Assembly (NCBI GenBank): GCA_003963305.1
Contig: RXJR01000022.1
Coordinates: 181,361 to 245,360, forward strand
DNA: 64,000 nucleotides
Source: Candidatus Melainabacteria bacterium
Lineage (GTDB): Bacteria; Cyanobacteriota; Vampirovibrionia; Obscuribacterales; Obscuribacteraceae
Direction of reading: 5' to 3'
Below are positions 25,828 through 35,726 of the stretch, one piece after another. Each line of letters opens with the position of its first letter. The first letter of the stretch is position 1. Position numbers and translations under genes: made by a program. The notes under the pieces were generated by a model. It made no database searches, was not told the origin of the DNA, and saw nothing but the letters and a program-made list of their open reading frames with translations.

Positions 25828-26667
25828 TCAAACTTCGCTTGACACGTCTTCGTACCAGCGCTGATTACTGTCTCTCCAGCGTGCGTAAAGATCTGTTCGT
25901 CGATTCTGAAGTGTCGGTGATATTTCGCGAACTTCGTCAATTCTTTGTTTGTTAAGTTCGCTGACTAGAATGCATTCATTATTCGCGACACTTGCCTGTA
26001 TGACACCCATCGGATCAACAACCATACTGTTGCCACAGCAGTTTATACCAACCTGTGCTGCCACCACCATGTACACGTTGTTTTCAATTGCGCGGGCACG
26101 AGTAAGAATTTCCAGATGCGCCTCTTTCATCGGTCCGGGTCGCCAGGCAGCGGGAAGAAGAATCACTTGTGCGCCCTGAAAAGCCAGAAAACGTGCCAGT
26201 TCCGGGAAGCGCAGGTCATAACAAGTCATCACGCCAAACGTCATTGTGCCGGCTTTAAAAACAAGCGTATTGCCGTCACCGGCCAACACACGGTCTGATT
26301 CCTTGGTGCCAAACGCATCATACAAGTGAATCTTTCTGTATGGGTCTTTAATCTGCCCATTTTCATCGATAACTACAACCGTGTTGTAGACTCGATTGGC
26401 ATCAACGCTGCTCTCAAAAATTCCAGCGACGATGCAGATGCTATAAAGGTTGGCAAAGCGCTTTAATGCGGATACAAATGGTCCGCTCAGAGGCTCGGCG
26501 ATATCGGTAAAGGATTGTCTTTCATCAAGCGATGCATACATGCAGCATTCTGGAAAGCAGATCAACTTGGCGCCCGACTCAAAAGCTTGTTTGACCAGCT
26601 CTTCGATCGTAGCCAGGTTCGAATCTTTGTCGTTGGAGACCGACATCTGTCCCACAGCAACTTTCAT
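25828..26667 (-). CDS. Carbon-nitrogen hydrolase (nitrilase superfamily, Nit-like)
   Basis: 279 residues, GGAG 6 bases before the ATG. The catalytic triad is visible: Glu40 (CFPECC), Lys112 (YRKIHLYD) and Cys149 (TCYDLRFPE). The length and the CYDLRFPELAR signature fit the Nit1/Nit2-like branch (deaminated-glutathione or omega-amidase type). The substrate cannot be fixed from sequence. It lies 26 bases downstream of accC and on the same strand, making it the last gene of an efp-accB-accC-amidase operon. Confidence 0.93.
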   Translation of the reverse strand: MKVAVGQMSVSNDKDSNLATIEELVKQAFESGAKLICFPECCMYASLDERQSFTDIAEPLSGPFVSALKRFANLYSICIVAGIFESSVDANRVYNTVVVIDENGQIKDPYRKIHLYDAFGTKESDRVLAGDGNTLVFKAGTMTFGVMTCYDLRFPELARFLAFQGAQVILLPAAWRPGPMKEAHLEILTRARAIENNVYMVVAAQVGINCCGNSMVVDPMGVIQASVANNECILVSELNKQRIDEVREISPTLQNRRTDLYARWRDSNQRWYEDVSSEV

Positions 26668-26693
26668 ATTGATCTCCGCTCAGCCAGATTCTC

Positions 26694-28070
26694 TTATTTG
26701 CGTCCGTTCGGCGCGACCGCTTCAGGCGCAACTGGAGTCATGTACTTCTCAATGAAGTCTGTGTGCACTTCGCCGCGCTGAAAGGCATCGTGAAGCAAAA
26801 CTTTTTGATGAAAAGGAATCGTTGTTTTGATACCAGTGATGGCATATTCATCAAGAGCGCGCAACATGCGCTGAATAGCTTCCTGGCGGTCGCGTCCCCA
26901 GACAATAAGCTTGCTTACAAGCGAATCATAAAATGGTGGTATGGAGTAACCGGGATAACAGTGACTGTCAACCCGAACGCCAATGCCGCCAGGAGCGATA
27001 TACGCTTCTATCTTTCCAGGCGAAGGCAAGAAGTTTTTATCAGGGTCTTCAGCGTTGATTCGACATTCAATCGAGTGACCACGAAACTCAATTTCTTCTT
27101 GTTTCAAGCTGAGCGGCAAACCGGAAGCAACTCGAATCTGCTCTTTGACAAGATCGACTCCGGTTATAGATTCCGTTACTGGATGCTCAACCTGAATTCT
27201 CGTATTCATTTCCATGAAATAGAACTTGTCGTTGGCATAAATGAACTCGAACGTTCCTGCGCCCTCATACTTGATGGCGCGCGCAGCGGCAACAGCAGTT
27301 TCGCCCATTTTTTTGCGCATGGCAGGCGTGATAACGGGGCTCGGAGACTCTTCTATCAATTTCTGGTGACGACGCTGTACAGAGCAATCGCGTTCCCCCA
27401 GATGGATGACATTGCCGTGCTGATCAGCCATTACCTGGATCTCGATGTGGCGAATAGGCTTCAAGTATTTCTCGATATAGACGCCACCATCTCCGAATGC
27501 TGCGGAGGCTTCACTACGAGCGGAAGCAATGGCCGTGCCGAGCTGAACTTGATCGACAGCCACACGCATTCCCTTGCCGCCACCGCCTGCAGTTGCTTTG
27601 ACAATGACCGGATAGCCAATTTCTTCAGCGATTTTAAAGGCTTCGGCTTCGTTGGTAACTAACCCTTCGGTACCGGGTACAACGGGAACATTGGCTTTGC
27701 GCATCGTTTCTCGAGCGGAGGCCTTATCACCCATCATGTTGATTGCCTGAACGCTCGGACCAATAAATTTGATGCGGTGATCGGCGCAAATTTGGGCGAA
27801 ATTGGCATTCTCCGAGAGAAAACCATAGCCGGGGTGAATGGCATCAGCACCTGTAACAAGCGCAGTGCTGATCAACGCGGGGATGTGCAGATAACTGCGG
27901 GCTGACTGGTGCGGACCGATACAGAAAGCCTCATCAGCCATCTGCACGTGCATCGATTCAGCGTCTGCTTGTGAATAGACCGCAACTGTTCTGATATCGA
28001 GTTCCTGACAGGCACGAATCACTCTCAAGGCGATTTCGCCGCGATTGGCAATCAATACTTTCTGAATCAT
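26694..28070 (-). CDS. accC: Acetyl-CoA carboxylase, biotin carboxylase subunit
   Basis: 458 residues, normal for AccC. It opens [21 protein letters not shown], has the ATP-grasp Gly-rich loop [12 protein letters not shown], the [14 protein letters not shown] stretch, the [27 protein letters not shown] active-site region, and [15 protein letters not shown] in the C-domain. It catalyses ATP- and bicarbonate-dependent carboxylation of biotin on AccB, the first half-reaction of malonyl-CoA synthesis. It sits 24 bases after accB. The carboxyltransferase genes accA/accD are not in the window. Confidence 0.98.
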   Translation of the reverse strand: MIQKVLIANRGEIALRVIRACQELDIRTVAVYSQADAESMHVQMADEAFCIGPHQSARSYLHIPALISTALVTGADAIHPGYGFLSENANFAQICADHRIKFIGPSVQAINMMGDKASARETMRKANVPVVPGTEGLVTNEAEAFKIAEEIGYPVIVKATAGGGGKGMRVAVDQVQLGTAIASARSEASAAFGDGGVYIEKYLKPIRHIEIQVMADQHGNVIHLGERDCSVQRRHQKLIEESPSPVITPAMRKKMGETAVAAARAIKYEGAGTFEFIYANDKFYFMEMNTRIQVEHPVTESITGVDLVKEQIRVASGLPLSLKQEEIEFRGHSIECRINAEDPDKNFLPSPGKIEAYIAPGGIGVRVDSHCYPGYSIPPFYDSLVSKLIVWGRDRQEAIQRMLRALDEYAITGIKTTIPFHQKVLLHDAFQRGEVHTDFIEKYMTPVAPEAVAPNGRK

Positions 28071-28094
28071 CCAAACACCAGTAGCTGTAGGCTT

Positions 28095-28604
28095 TTAGCC
28101 TTTAGGGTCGACCAGGAAGAGTTGCTGACCATACTCAACGGTTGTGCCGTTGTCCACGCAAACCTTGACGATTTTGCCGCTCACTTCAGAAGGCATGTCG
28201 TTCATAAGTTTCATGGCTTCGATAATGCACACCGTCTGACCAACTGAGATGTGGTCACCTACGTTTACGAACGGGCTGGAAGTGGGAGAACCAGCCCGGT
28301 AGAAGGTGCCTACCATAGGAGAAGTAACGGGCACCAGGTTGCTAGTGTTGGCTGGTGGTTCAGGAGCTGTCTCCCTTGCAGGAGCAGGTGCGTCTTGTTT
28401 AGGTTCGAATGAAATCGGCTGCGCCTGTCTGACAGGCGCGACCGGAGCCGTCGCTGCGACAGGCAGCTCCGCACTGATGTGATGGACCGCACCACCTTTT
28501 TTGACCGTTATTCGGTGATCGCCGAACTCGATGGTCAATTCGGTTATGTCGGTGCTGCTAACAACCGCAAGTAGATTGCGGATTTGTTCTAGATCTATGT
28601 TCAC
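28095..28604 (-). CDS. accB: Biotin carboxyl carrier protein of acetyl-CoA carboxylase
   Basis: 169 residues from a GTG start with AGGGGC upstream. The N-terminal helix (LEQIRNLLAVVSSTDITELTIEFGDHRITVKK) is typical of AccB. It is followed by an Ala/Pro-rich linker and a C-terminal biotinyl domain with VTSPMVGTFYR and EAMKLM, Lys132 being the biotinylation site. It carries the carboxyl group between AccC and the carboxyltransferase. Between efp and accC with 23- and 24-base gaps, i.e. one operon. Confidence 0.98.
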   Translation of the reverse strand: MNIDLEQIRNLLAVVSSTDITELTIEFGDHRITVKKGGAVHHISAELPVAATAPVAPVRQAQPISFEPKQDAPAPARETAPEPPANTSNLVPVTSPMVGTFYRAGSPTSSPFVNVGDHISVGQTVCIIEAMKLMNDMPSEVSGKIVKVCVDNGTTVEYGQQLFLVDPKG

Positions 28605-28627
28605 CCGCGCTGCCCCTAAATGTACGC

Positions 28628-29188
28628 CTATACTCTTGTCAAATACTTGCGGCTTCTTGTGTCGACCTTGATCTTATCTCCACGTTTGATGTGGAATGGA
28701 ACGGTGATGGTAGCACCGGTTTCCAGCGTAGCAGGCTTACCGCCACCAGAGCTGGTGTCACCTCTTTCATCAGGTGCACACTCGGTGACTTCGAGCTCAA
28801 CGGTGTTCGGCAACTCCACTCCGATTACTCTGTCTTGAAACTTCAAAACAGTGATGCCTTCCAGGCCTTCTTTCAAAAATTCTGCCGAAGTGCCGATCTG
28901 CTTTGGTGCAAGTTCAATCTGGTCATAGCTGCTCACGTCCATCATGGTGAAATTGTCACCGGCCTTGAACAGATATTGCATGTCGGATTTCTCAACAACT
29001 GCACTTGGAACCTTTTCACCGGCTCTGAATGTATTTTCCAAAACAGCTCCAGTTTCAACGTTCTTCATTTTCGTCCGCACAAAAGCTGAGCCTTTACCCG
29101 GCTTGACGTGCATCGCTTCAACGATCTGCCAAACGCCATTGTTGTATTCAATTGTCACACCCGGTCGAAAATCATTGCTGGAAATCAT
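28628..29188 (-). CDS. efp: Translation elongation factor P
   Basis: 186 residues, full length. It begins MISSNDFRPGVTIEYNNGVW and carries the loop HVKPGKGSAFVRTK with Lys32 at the position modified in many bacteria. The OB domains include VELEVTECAPDERGDT and the C-terminal signature region GATITVPFHIKRGDKIKVDTR. EF-P relieves ribosome stalling at polyproline, which is relevant here because several neighbours have Pro-rich linkers. First gene of the efp-accB-accC-amidase operon, an order found in many bacteria. Confidence 0.98.
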   Translation of the reverse strand: MISSNDFRPGVTIEYNNGVWQIVEAMHVKPGKGSAFVRTKMKNVETGAVLENTFRAGEKVPSAVVEKSDMQYLFKAGDNFTMMDVSSYDQIELAPKQIGTSAEFLKEGLEGITVLKFQDRVIGVELPNTVELEVTECAPDERGDTSSGGGKPATLETGATITVPFHIKRGDKIKVDTRSRKYLTRV

Positions 29189-29335
29189 GACGGTTCCGTA
29201 AATCGCTTGAGGCTCAGCGAGTAGTCAAGTTAAAAGAGTGGCCGCCTCCAGCCATGGCTGATTCTAACATCCTTACTATTGGGTCAAGGTGGTTGAAATT
29301 GTGTCAAAAAATGACCCTTTCAAGCGCCGCGCGGG

Positions 29336-29365
29336 TTGCCGCGTGACCCGTAACCCAGCTATAAT
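29336..29365 (+). promoter_or_regulatory. Putative sigma-70-type promoter of valS
   Basis: -35-like TTGCCG (29336-29341) and a perfect -10 TATAAT (29360-29365) with an 18-base spacer, 51 bases before the valS ATG. No other gene lies downstream in this orientation before valS. Confidence 0.65.
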
Positions 29366-29416
29366 CGCGATTTCCTAGCCCTGCCCACGAACAAAGCGAG
29401 CCTATAGAACTTAATC

Positions 29417-32119
29417 ATGTCTACACCATCAGCAACAAAACAACCCTCAGAGAGTTCAAAGATGGCTTACAACCCAGCCGAGGTGGAGGCGAAGTGGACC
29501 AAGCACTGGTTCGACAACGATGTTTTCGACCTTGACATCAATCCTGACAAGCCGAAATACTCGATCGCTCTGCCGCCGCCCAATATTACGGGCAATTTAC
29601 ACATGGGACATGCTCTCAATGGCACGCTACAGGACGTTTTGATTCGGCTCAAACGCATGCAGGGCTATAACGTGCTCTGGCAGCCCGGTACTGACCACGC
29701 GGGCATTTCAACTCAGATAGTAGTTGAAAGAATGCTCAAGAAAGAAGGCAAAAACCGTCGCGACCTCGGGCGCGAAAAATTTATCGAAAGAGTCTGGGAA
29801 TGGCGAAACGAATCGGGCAATACGATTCTCAGTCAATACAAACGTCTCGGGGTCAGCTTCAACTGGGACCGCCTTGCTTTCACTATGGATCCGGAATATG
29901 TGAAAGCGATATATCGGGCTTTCGTCACTCTCTACAAAGATGGTGCGATTTACCGAGGCAATCGTATTTGCAACTGGTGCCCTCGCTGCTTGACTAGCCT
30001 CTCTGACCTGGAAGTCGAGCACGAAGAGGAAGCCGGGCACCTCTATCTGATCAATTATCCGGCTGTCGATGGGTCTGGAAGCCTAACTGTCGCGACCACT
30101 CGACCCGAAACAATGTTCGGAGACGTCGCCGTAGCCGTACACCCTGATGACGATCGCTACAAGCAATTTGTCGGAAAGATGGTTCGCCTGCCTCTCACCA
30201 ACCGCGAAATTCCAGTTATTGCTGATTCCTATGTGGAGCGCGACTTTGGTACGGGCGCTCTAAAAATCACACCTGCTCACGATGCCAATGACTGGGAAGT
30301 TGGTCAGCGTCACAAGTTGCCGCAACCAGCGGTTATCGACGCCGAAGGCAAATTGTGTGCAAACGAATTCGTTCCAGCAGATTTGCAAGGCAAAGATCGC
30401 TTCAAAGTGCGCGAATTGGCGGTTGAACAGCTCAGTCAACAAGAGCTACTCAAAGAAGTACAAGATTACACGCACGGAGTAGGGCACTGCGAACGGTGCC
30501 ACACCGTAATCGAGCCGTACCTGTCGGATCAGTGGTACGTATCGATGAAAGAGCTTGTCGAGCCGGCGATCAAGGCTGTAGAAGACGAACGCATCGTCTT
30601 CGTGCCTGAAAGGTATACGAACACTTATCTGGACTGGATGCGCAATATTCGCGACTGGAATATCAGCCGGCAGCTCTGGTGGGGGCACCGTATTCCTATA
30701 TGGACCTGTGACAATGGTCACGAGGACGCATTTGAAGAACCACCTGGCGAATGCACTAAATGTGGTTCCAAGAACCTGGAACAGGACCCAGACGTGCTCG
30801 ACACGTGGTTCAGCTCAGCTCTGTGGCCGTTCGCTACGCTCGGCTGGCCTGGCGAATCGGTTGTGCTAAAAGAGTTTTATCCGACCACAGTTCTGTCAAC
30901 GGCAAGAGAAATCATTAATCTCTGGGTCTCACGAATGATTTTCATGAGTTTCAAGTTCATGAAAACCATTCCGTTTAAACACGTTTTAATTCATCCGGTT
31001 GTTCAAACACCTGATGGCAAGCGCATGTCGAAGTCGAAGCAGAATGCCATCGATCCGCTCGACATGATAGGCAAGTACGGCGCTGATGCCAATCGTTTCC
31101 TCTTCACTTCGATGGGAATCAAGGGCGATCAAGACGTTCGTTTTCGCGAAGACAGATTGGACGAATACAAGAAGTTCAGCAATAAGCTGTGGAACACGGG
31201 TCGCTTTGTGCTTGCACAGTTGGAAGGATTCAAACCGGCCGGCATCGATATTTCCAAGCTGACTCTGGCGGATAGTTGGATCTTGCACCGATACAACAGC
31301 ATGCTGGCTGTGATCAACGAGGCCTACAACACTTATGACTTCCAGGTCGTAGCCGGTGAGTTGCACGAATTCATCTGGGACTACTTCTGCGACTGGTATC
31401 TGGAAATCGCCAAGATTCAACTAGCGCAGGAAGCTGAAGGTAAACTCGCAGACGGGCAGACCAGGAAGGTTTTGCACACAATTTTCGAAGGACTGATGCG
31501 AGCCCTGCATCCTATCATGCCCTTCATCACAGAGGAATTGTGGAGTCAGACGCCTAAAAATGTCATGTTCCAGCAGTTGATATCGGTGATGTTTGCACCA
31601 TATCCGCACCAGGACGATCGCTTCTTGAACCCCGCATCAGAAGAGAAGATGGCATTCCTTATTCGCGTCATTCGTACGATCCGCGATATGAGACAGACCT
31701 TCAACGTACCGGCATCAGCAGAAGCTGAAGTGATTATTTCAGTTGAGAATCAAACTGAATTGGATTGGCTCGAAGCTGGTCGCGGCTACATTCAGCGCCT
31801 GAGCAACAAAATCAACCCGCTCACCATGGGTGTTTCACTGCAGGCACCGGGCAAAGCTGCGCGTAAGAAAGTCGGCTCGGCGACTATCTACATTCCTCTG
31901 GCAAACTTGATTGATGTCCAGAAAACGAAAGAGAAATTGCAGCAACGAGTGCAACCGATTGAGAAAGAAATTGCCAAGGTCAAGGAGAACCTGGAGCGAC
32001 CTGGATTCAAAGAAAGAGCGCCAAAAGATAAAGTAGAGGCGATGGAGCGGCAGCTGCAGGACCTTTACGCCCAACTCGAAAGCGTCAAGGCACAGCTCGC
32101 TATTTTGGACGAAGTCTGA
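29417..32119 (+). CDS. valS: Valyl-tRNA synthetase
   Basis: 900 residues, usual for class Ia ValRS. The HIGH-type motif is in PPPNITGNLHMGHAL (about residues 52-66), followed by the editing CP1 domain (TTRPETMFGDVAVAVHP). The KMSKS-type motif is in GKRMSKSKQNAIDPL (about 535-545). The anticodon-binding helical domain follows, and the C-terminal coiled-coil (KTKEKLQQRVQPIEKEIAKV onward) is characteristic of ValRS. It charges tRNA-Val. Divergent from efp; a good promoter lies upstream at 29336-29365. Confidence 0.98.
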   Translation: MSTPSATKQPSESSKMAYNPAEVEAKWTKHWFDNDVFDLDINPDKPKYSIALPPPNITGNLHMGHALNGTLQDVLIRLKRMQGYNVLWQPGTDHAGISTQIVVERMLKKEGKNRRDLGREKFIERVWEWRNESGNTILSQYKRLGVSFNWDRLAFTMDPEYVKAIYRAFVTLYKDGAIYRGNRICNWCPRCLTSLSDLEVEHEEEAGHLYLINYPAVDGSGSLTVATTRPETMFGDVAVAVHPDDDRYKQFVGKMVRLPLTNREIPVIADSYVERDFGTGALKITPAHDANDWEVGQRHKLPQPAVIDAEGKLCANEFVPADLQGKDRFKVRELAVEQLSQQELLKEVQDYTHGVGHCERCHTVIEPYLSDQWYVSMKELVEPAIKAVEDERIVFVPERYTNTYLDWMRNIRDWNISRQLWWGHRIPIWTCDNGHEDAFEEPPGECTKCGSKNLEQDPDVLDTWFSSALWPFATLGWPGESVVLKEFYPTTVLSTAREIINLWVSRMIFMSFKFMKTIPFKHVLIHPVVQTPDGKRMSKSKQNAIDPLDMIGKYGADANRFLFTSMGIKGDQDVRFREDRLDEYKKFSNKLWNTGRFVLAQLEGFKPAGIDISKLTLADSWILHRYNSMLAVINEAYNTYDFQVVAGELHEFIWDYFCDWYLEIAKIQLAQEAEGKLADGQTRKVLHTIFEGLMRALHPIMPFITEELWSQTPKNVMFQQLISVMFAPYPHQDDRFLNPASEEKMAFLIRVIRTIRDMRQTFNVPASAEAEVIISVENQTELDWLEAGRGYIQRLSNKINPLTMGVSLQAPGKAARKKVGSATIYIPLANLIDVQKTKEKLQQRVQPIEKEIAKVKENLERPGFKERAPKDKVEAMERQLQDLYAQLESVKAQLAILDEV

Positions 32120-32244
32120 CGGGAACTTTCAAATTCAGGCAAAGTCTATTGGTGCAGCAGAGGAGATCGCCGATATTTGAGTACTCCGGCTTGAACTCTG
32201 CGCCAATTTGAAAAAGGGATGCGGATTCGCTAGTCTAGAGTGAT

Positions 32245-32460
32245 ATGGATAAGAAAACTCCAGGTCTTAGACGTAATGAGCGCCCGACCGAAGTCGAAGA
32301 AGAGCGCACAGACAAGAGCGGTCTTAAACCGGAAACGAAGTCGCAAGGTTTAAAGCCCGACACACCTAAAGTTCCTGAAGCCGATCCAGTCGATTTAGAG
32401 CATGGCGACGACGAAGAGTCTGAAGATGACGACGATGAAGACGAAGATTCGGCAGACTGA
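32245..32460 (+). CDS. Small highly acidic protein
   Basis: 71 residues, Lys/Glu/Pro-rich in the first half (GLKPETKSQGLKPDTPK, an imperfect GLKP-T repeat) and almost purely Asp/Glu at the C-terminus (DDEESEDDDDEDEDSAD). It is probably disordered. The ribosome site is weak and the composition is low-complexity, so coding status is only moderately supported. It lies 126 bases after valS. No family. Confidence 0.45.
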   Translation: MDKKTPGLRRNERPTEVEEERTDKSGLKPETKSQGLKPDTPKVPEADPVDLEHGDDEESEDDDDEDEDSAD

Positions 32461-32524
32461 GGTTCAACGGACTGTGAGGTTCAGCGGACTGAGATTCAGT
32501 TGACTGATGCTCGCCGAAAGGCTC

Positions 32525-33217
32525 TCAAGAAGAATTGGCCATGGCCAGGGTACATTCTTTCGTATTGTTTTTGACGCTATTTACTAGCGTTGATACGTGA
32601 TAAGTTTCGATCGTTCCTCTATATGGTTCCAGGTATTTAGCCAATACGGAAGCATCCTTAGTATCCGGATCAAGCCATACGGACTCACCCTCTGAACTCA
32701 GGATAGCAGGCATGCGGTTGTGTATCGGTGCCATCGTTTCATTACAGGGCACTGTTATGATCGCACAGGTACGAATATTGACTGAGCCGTCGGCCGAGTG
32801 CCAGTCATCATACAAGCCGGCAAATCCCATGAGTTCTTCGCCGGGCAACCGTATTCTGATAGGCTGCTTTTTTCCATCTACGGTTTGCCACTCATAAAAT
32901 CCATCAGCAGGAATGATGCAGCGCTTCCTGGCCAGAGAGCTTTTGAATGAAGGTTTTTCCAGAACTGTTTCAACACGGGTATTTATAAATGGTTTATGAC
33001 TGCGAGTGTCCCGGACCCAGAATGGCACCAGACCCCATTTGACGATTTGCATGACCCGAACTTGCTGGTTGTCTTCGGTTGTCTGGTTGAGAATAGCCGG
33101 CACCATATGCGATGGCGCCACATTATAGTTCGGGGTAAGGTCAAAAATTTCCTTGAGCACGTTGAACCGCTCAAGAATCTCTTCGGTTGTTTTTGAAATT
33201 GTGTATCTTCCACACAT
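32525..33217 (-). CDS. SRAP domain protein (YedK/HMCES-type abasic-site binder)
   Basis: 230 residues. It begins MCGRYTI, so Cys2 becomes the N-terminal residue that forms the thiazolidine crosslink to abasic sites in this family. Other conserved elements are YNVAPSH, NTRVET, RCIIPADGFYEWQ (catalytic Glu), FAGLYDDW, and APIHNRMPAIL (catalytic His). Length and motifs are complete. SRAP proteins shield or repair AP sites in single-stranded DNA. A TAGTAT box lies close upstream on the minus strand, but no LexA-type site could be confirmed. Confidence 0.96.
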   Translation of the reverse strand: MCGRYTISKTTEEILERFNVLKEIFDLTPNYNVAPSHMVPAILNQTTEDNQQVRVMQIVKWGLVPFWVRDTRSHKPFINTRVETVLEKPSFKSSLARKRCIIPADGFYEWQTVDGKKQPIRIRLPGEELMGFAGLYDDWHSADGSVNIRTCAIITVPCNETMAPIHNRMPAILSSEGESVWLDPDTKDASVLAKYLEPYRGTIETYHVSTLVNSVKNNTKECTLAMANSS

Positions 33218-33400
33218 ACCTTAATACTACAAAATAAAGACCTTCCCCGGGCTAAAACCAGCTCATGTAACGAACTGAGCATGTTCGACATCGATGAGTG
33301 GGATTATTTCGGGCTTCACAAAATGCACACATGCAAAGCGTAAATTGTCCTCACAAGAAAGAACGGTAAGGAGCGGATTGAACCGCCACTGGAGGTAGAA

Positions 33401-33688
33401 GTGAACTCAGCGACTAAATTTATCGGAGTGACCAATGCCCTTTTCCTGATCAGTTCACTCATTTTCACACCGTCAACCATTGCAAAAACTGCGGCATCCG
33501 AGCCAACGACGCCGTCAACACAAGTTGCTCCCCTGGCTGAACCGTACGAACCAGGCAGCTCAACTGTTCAGAATGACTGGCAATTCAGCCCGGGCGAAAA
33601 AACTTCAATTGCTGCAAACTATCGCAGTCACAGCCATCGTTCCGGCTCACATTGCCGAAATTCACACCACCACCATTCCTCCACATAA
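33401..33688 (+). CDS. Small secreted His/Ser-rich protein
   Basis: 95 residues from a GTG start preceded by GGAGGT (spacing about 4). A signal-like N-terminus (VTNALFLISSLIFTPSTIA) is followed by a Pro/Thr/Ser-rich segment. The tail is dense in His/Ser/Arg and ends HHHHSST, a possible metal-binding tail. A rho-independent terminator starts 22 bases after the stop. No family recognised. Confidence 0.6.
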   Translation: MNSATKFIGVTNALFLISSLIFTPSTIAKTAASEPTTPSTQVAPLAEPYEPGSSTVQNDWQFSPGEKTSIAANYRSHSHRSGSHCRNSHHHHSST

Positions 33689-33710
33689 CTCCCTCCTATG
33701 CAAAAACAAG

Positions 33711-33739
33711 AAACAGGGCTGTTCCCCGCCCTGTTTTTT
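33711..33739 (+). terminator. Rho-independent terminator
   Basis: Stem AACAGGGC/GCCCTGTT (33712-33719 with 33728-33735) and a run of T directly after. It ends the small secreted protein gene and may also shield the convergent KTxxE-repeat gene. Confidence 0.87.
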
Positions 33740-33814
33740 GTTATCTATTGAGAGTCCGTAAAGTCCAGATTAAAAGCTGTCTCCTGTAGTGGCAGCAATT
33801 CTCACTATTTAAGT

Positions 33815-35599
33815 TCACTCAAACTTCCAGAAGTGTCCGTCTTCGTCAGGATCAGGGGCTTGAGCAGACTGATCGGTGACGCTGGGCAACTTGAACGTCT
33901 GATAGCCGCCAGGGCTTGCGCCGGCACCAGGAGCAGCTTTACGCGGATCGACGGGTTTACGGGTGCTGGTCGAGCTGAAAGTTATCATGCCGTCCGGACC
34001 TCTACTGGGTGCTACTGCATTTGGTGCGCCCGTGACACTATCCGAATTACTATCGGTATAACCACTATCACTGTTACCGGTACCACTCTCTGCTGACTGA
34101 CCTGATTGTGTAGTGTCCATTGCCGGCTGTGGAGGCATGAGCATTATCACCGCCGCCGCGCCTGCCAAAATGACCAGACCAGCGACCAAACTGAACAGCA
34201 TGTTTTTCTTGCGACGGGACTGGAGAGGACAGTCGACAGTCATAAACTTTCCGTCGGCACGTCCGTAGAGGGTGAATTTCTCCCGGTTCTCTCTGCTGAA
34301 AATTAGCGCATCAGCTTCGGGACGCTCAAGTCCGTCGAAATTGTATATGGCGGTCTGACACTTCGTGCAGTAGCGAAACTTCTCTTTTGAGTCAGTCTCA
34401 TTCCATACGAACGGACAGGTAGAAGCGGATTTATCAGCTTTGACATAATTCGGAGGAGGCTTTGGGGGCTGCTTCGATTTTTCCGAAAGCAGTGCGGCGA
34501 CCCTGGCCTCTTCACGATGCTTGGACTCAGAAACAGCCTGCAAAAGAATGGCGTGATCCAATTTTGTTTTAGCCACAAACTGCTCGCGCGCTGCTGGTTT
34601 TCTTCTCAATGGTGCTGAGGAATCAGTCACCTGTTCTGGTTTTGCTTGTTCTGCCTTAGCCTCAACAACAGGAGCGGATTTTTCGGCAGGCGGCGATGAT
34701 TTGCTTTCTTGTTGCGGTGTCGCAGCTGTAGTCTTCCAACTCGAACTTTCTCTCAACGACTCGAGCACATCAAAATTCGAAGCAGTCATGGTCTTTGAAA
34801 ATATCGGCAATTTGCTCTGCATCGTATTTTGAAATGATCGAATTCGAGCAATTCTTGCCGCCACAGCTTTGCGCTCACGCATCTGTGGATCGGGAATTGT
34901 TTTAGCCAGTGCCTTGAGTGAAACGCCTTCTTGTTGCGCGTCCGAAGTGTTCTGGCCTGCACTGACAGGCTCGGGAATCGTCTTGGCTAGTTCTTTGATG
35001 GCAGAGACAGATTCTCCACTCGTGGCTTTGGAATCGACAGCTGCATGATTCGATATATCAGAAGCATTTGCTCCGACAACCCCTTCCACAGACTCGGCAG
35101 GCTGCGCTTTCTGCTTTGCTGCAGGCTCTTTGCGAGGATCAGGCATGGTCTTTGCAAGCCGGCTTCGATAAGCCTTGAACTCTTCCGGAGTGAGCGAGTC
35201 AACATCGACGTCAAGGTCGAAATCTTGCTCCAACAAAGTTTTTGCCACTAAATGCCTTCCGGATTCTGAAAGTTGAGGCTCATTTGTGTGCGATTCCGAA
35301 TCTGCCAACTGCGCAGTGGGGGAATGCTTACCAGACTCAGCAAGCTCCTTGATTTTTTCCAGAGTAGGCAAGTCGTTTTCAAGCAAAGTCTTTGCCACTT
35401 TACTTTCACCCGAATCTGCATCGGCGGGCGCATCAGACTCAATGGGTGCGCCGGTTAACGGCTCAATTAAGTCACCAATGTTTATATCCAGGCGTGTCTT
35501 GTCCACCGGCTGCTTCTCAGCCGGTACATTTTTGCTCTTTTTACCATCGCCGGAAGAGCGGTTCTCGTCCCCTTTTTTCTCAGCCACGTGCTTCTCCAC
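33815..35599 (-). CDS. KTxx(D/E)-repeat membrane protein A (putative phospho-scaffold)
   Basis: 594 residues. The disordered N-terminal ~390 residues carry seven K-T-x-x-(D/E) motifs with Thr at 35, 71, 121, 151, 207, 234 and 345 (KTRLD, AKTLLE twice, AKTMPD, AKTIPE, AKTIPD, AKTKLD). A compact Cys-containing domain follows (Cys395, Cys411, Cys414, Cys457; YCTKCQTAIYNF, DGKFMTVDCP). After RRKK comes one TM (about 467-489, MLFSLVAGLVILAGAAAVIML) and a Ser/Thr/Gly/Pro-rich outer tail. Basic residues before the TM put the repeats in the cytosol. Thr with an acidic residue at +3 is the classical FHA ligand pattern. The protein at 39131-40837 is a paralog with the same order. A role as a multi-phosphosite scaffold is inference. 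Confidence 0.75.
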   Translation of the reverse strand: MEKHVAEKKGDENRSSGDGKKSKNVPAEKQPVDKTRLDINIGDLIEPLTGAPIESDAPADADSGESKVAKTLLENDLPTLEKIKELAESGKHSPTAQLADSESHTNEPQLSESGRHLVAKTLLEQDFDLDVDVDSLTPEEFKAYRSRLAKTMPDPRKEPAAKQKAQPAESVEGVVGANASDISNHAAVDSKATSGESVSAIKELAKTIPEPVSAGQNTSDAQQEGVSLKALAKTIPDPQMRERKAVAARIARIRSFQNTMQSKLPIFSKTMTASNFDVLESLRESSSWKTTAATPQQESKSSPPAEKSAPVVEAKAEQAKPEQVTDSSAPLRRKPAAREQFVAKTKLDHAILLQAVSESKHREEARVAALLSEKSKQPPKPPPNYVKADKSASTCPFVWNETDSKEKFRYCTKCQTAIYNFDGLERPEADALIFSRENREKFTLYGRADGKFMTVDCPLQSRRKKNMLFSLVAGLVILAGAAAVIMLMPPQPAMDTTQSGQSAESGTGNSDSGYTDSNSDSVTGAPNAVAPSRGPDGMITFSSTSTRKPVDPRKAAPGAGASPGGYQTFKLPSVTDQSAQAPDPDEDGHFWKFE

Positions 35600-35726
35600 A
35601 TGATTGATTGCCTGACCACATCATATATGAGCATTAGATAGTGTGCAAAATTCAGCGCCTCTGGGGGTTGCAAGGTCATGTACTATAAGAGCGATCGGCC
35701 GCAAGGTATATGGCATCCTAATTTCT

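Noticed and set aside
26763..27662. Long plus-strand open frame (299 codons) opposite accC
   Set aside because: Fully antisense to a clear biotin carboxylase; composition is the shadow of its codons.
29281..29317. GGGTCA...TGACCC inverted half-sites between efp and valS
   Set aside because: 25 bases apart and only six bases each; chance is likely.
33272..33286. GAAC-N7-GTTC near the SRAP gene as a possible LexA box
   Set aside because: Spacing does not match known LexA boxes and no LexA gene is in view.
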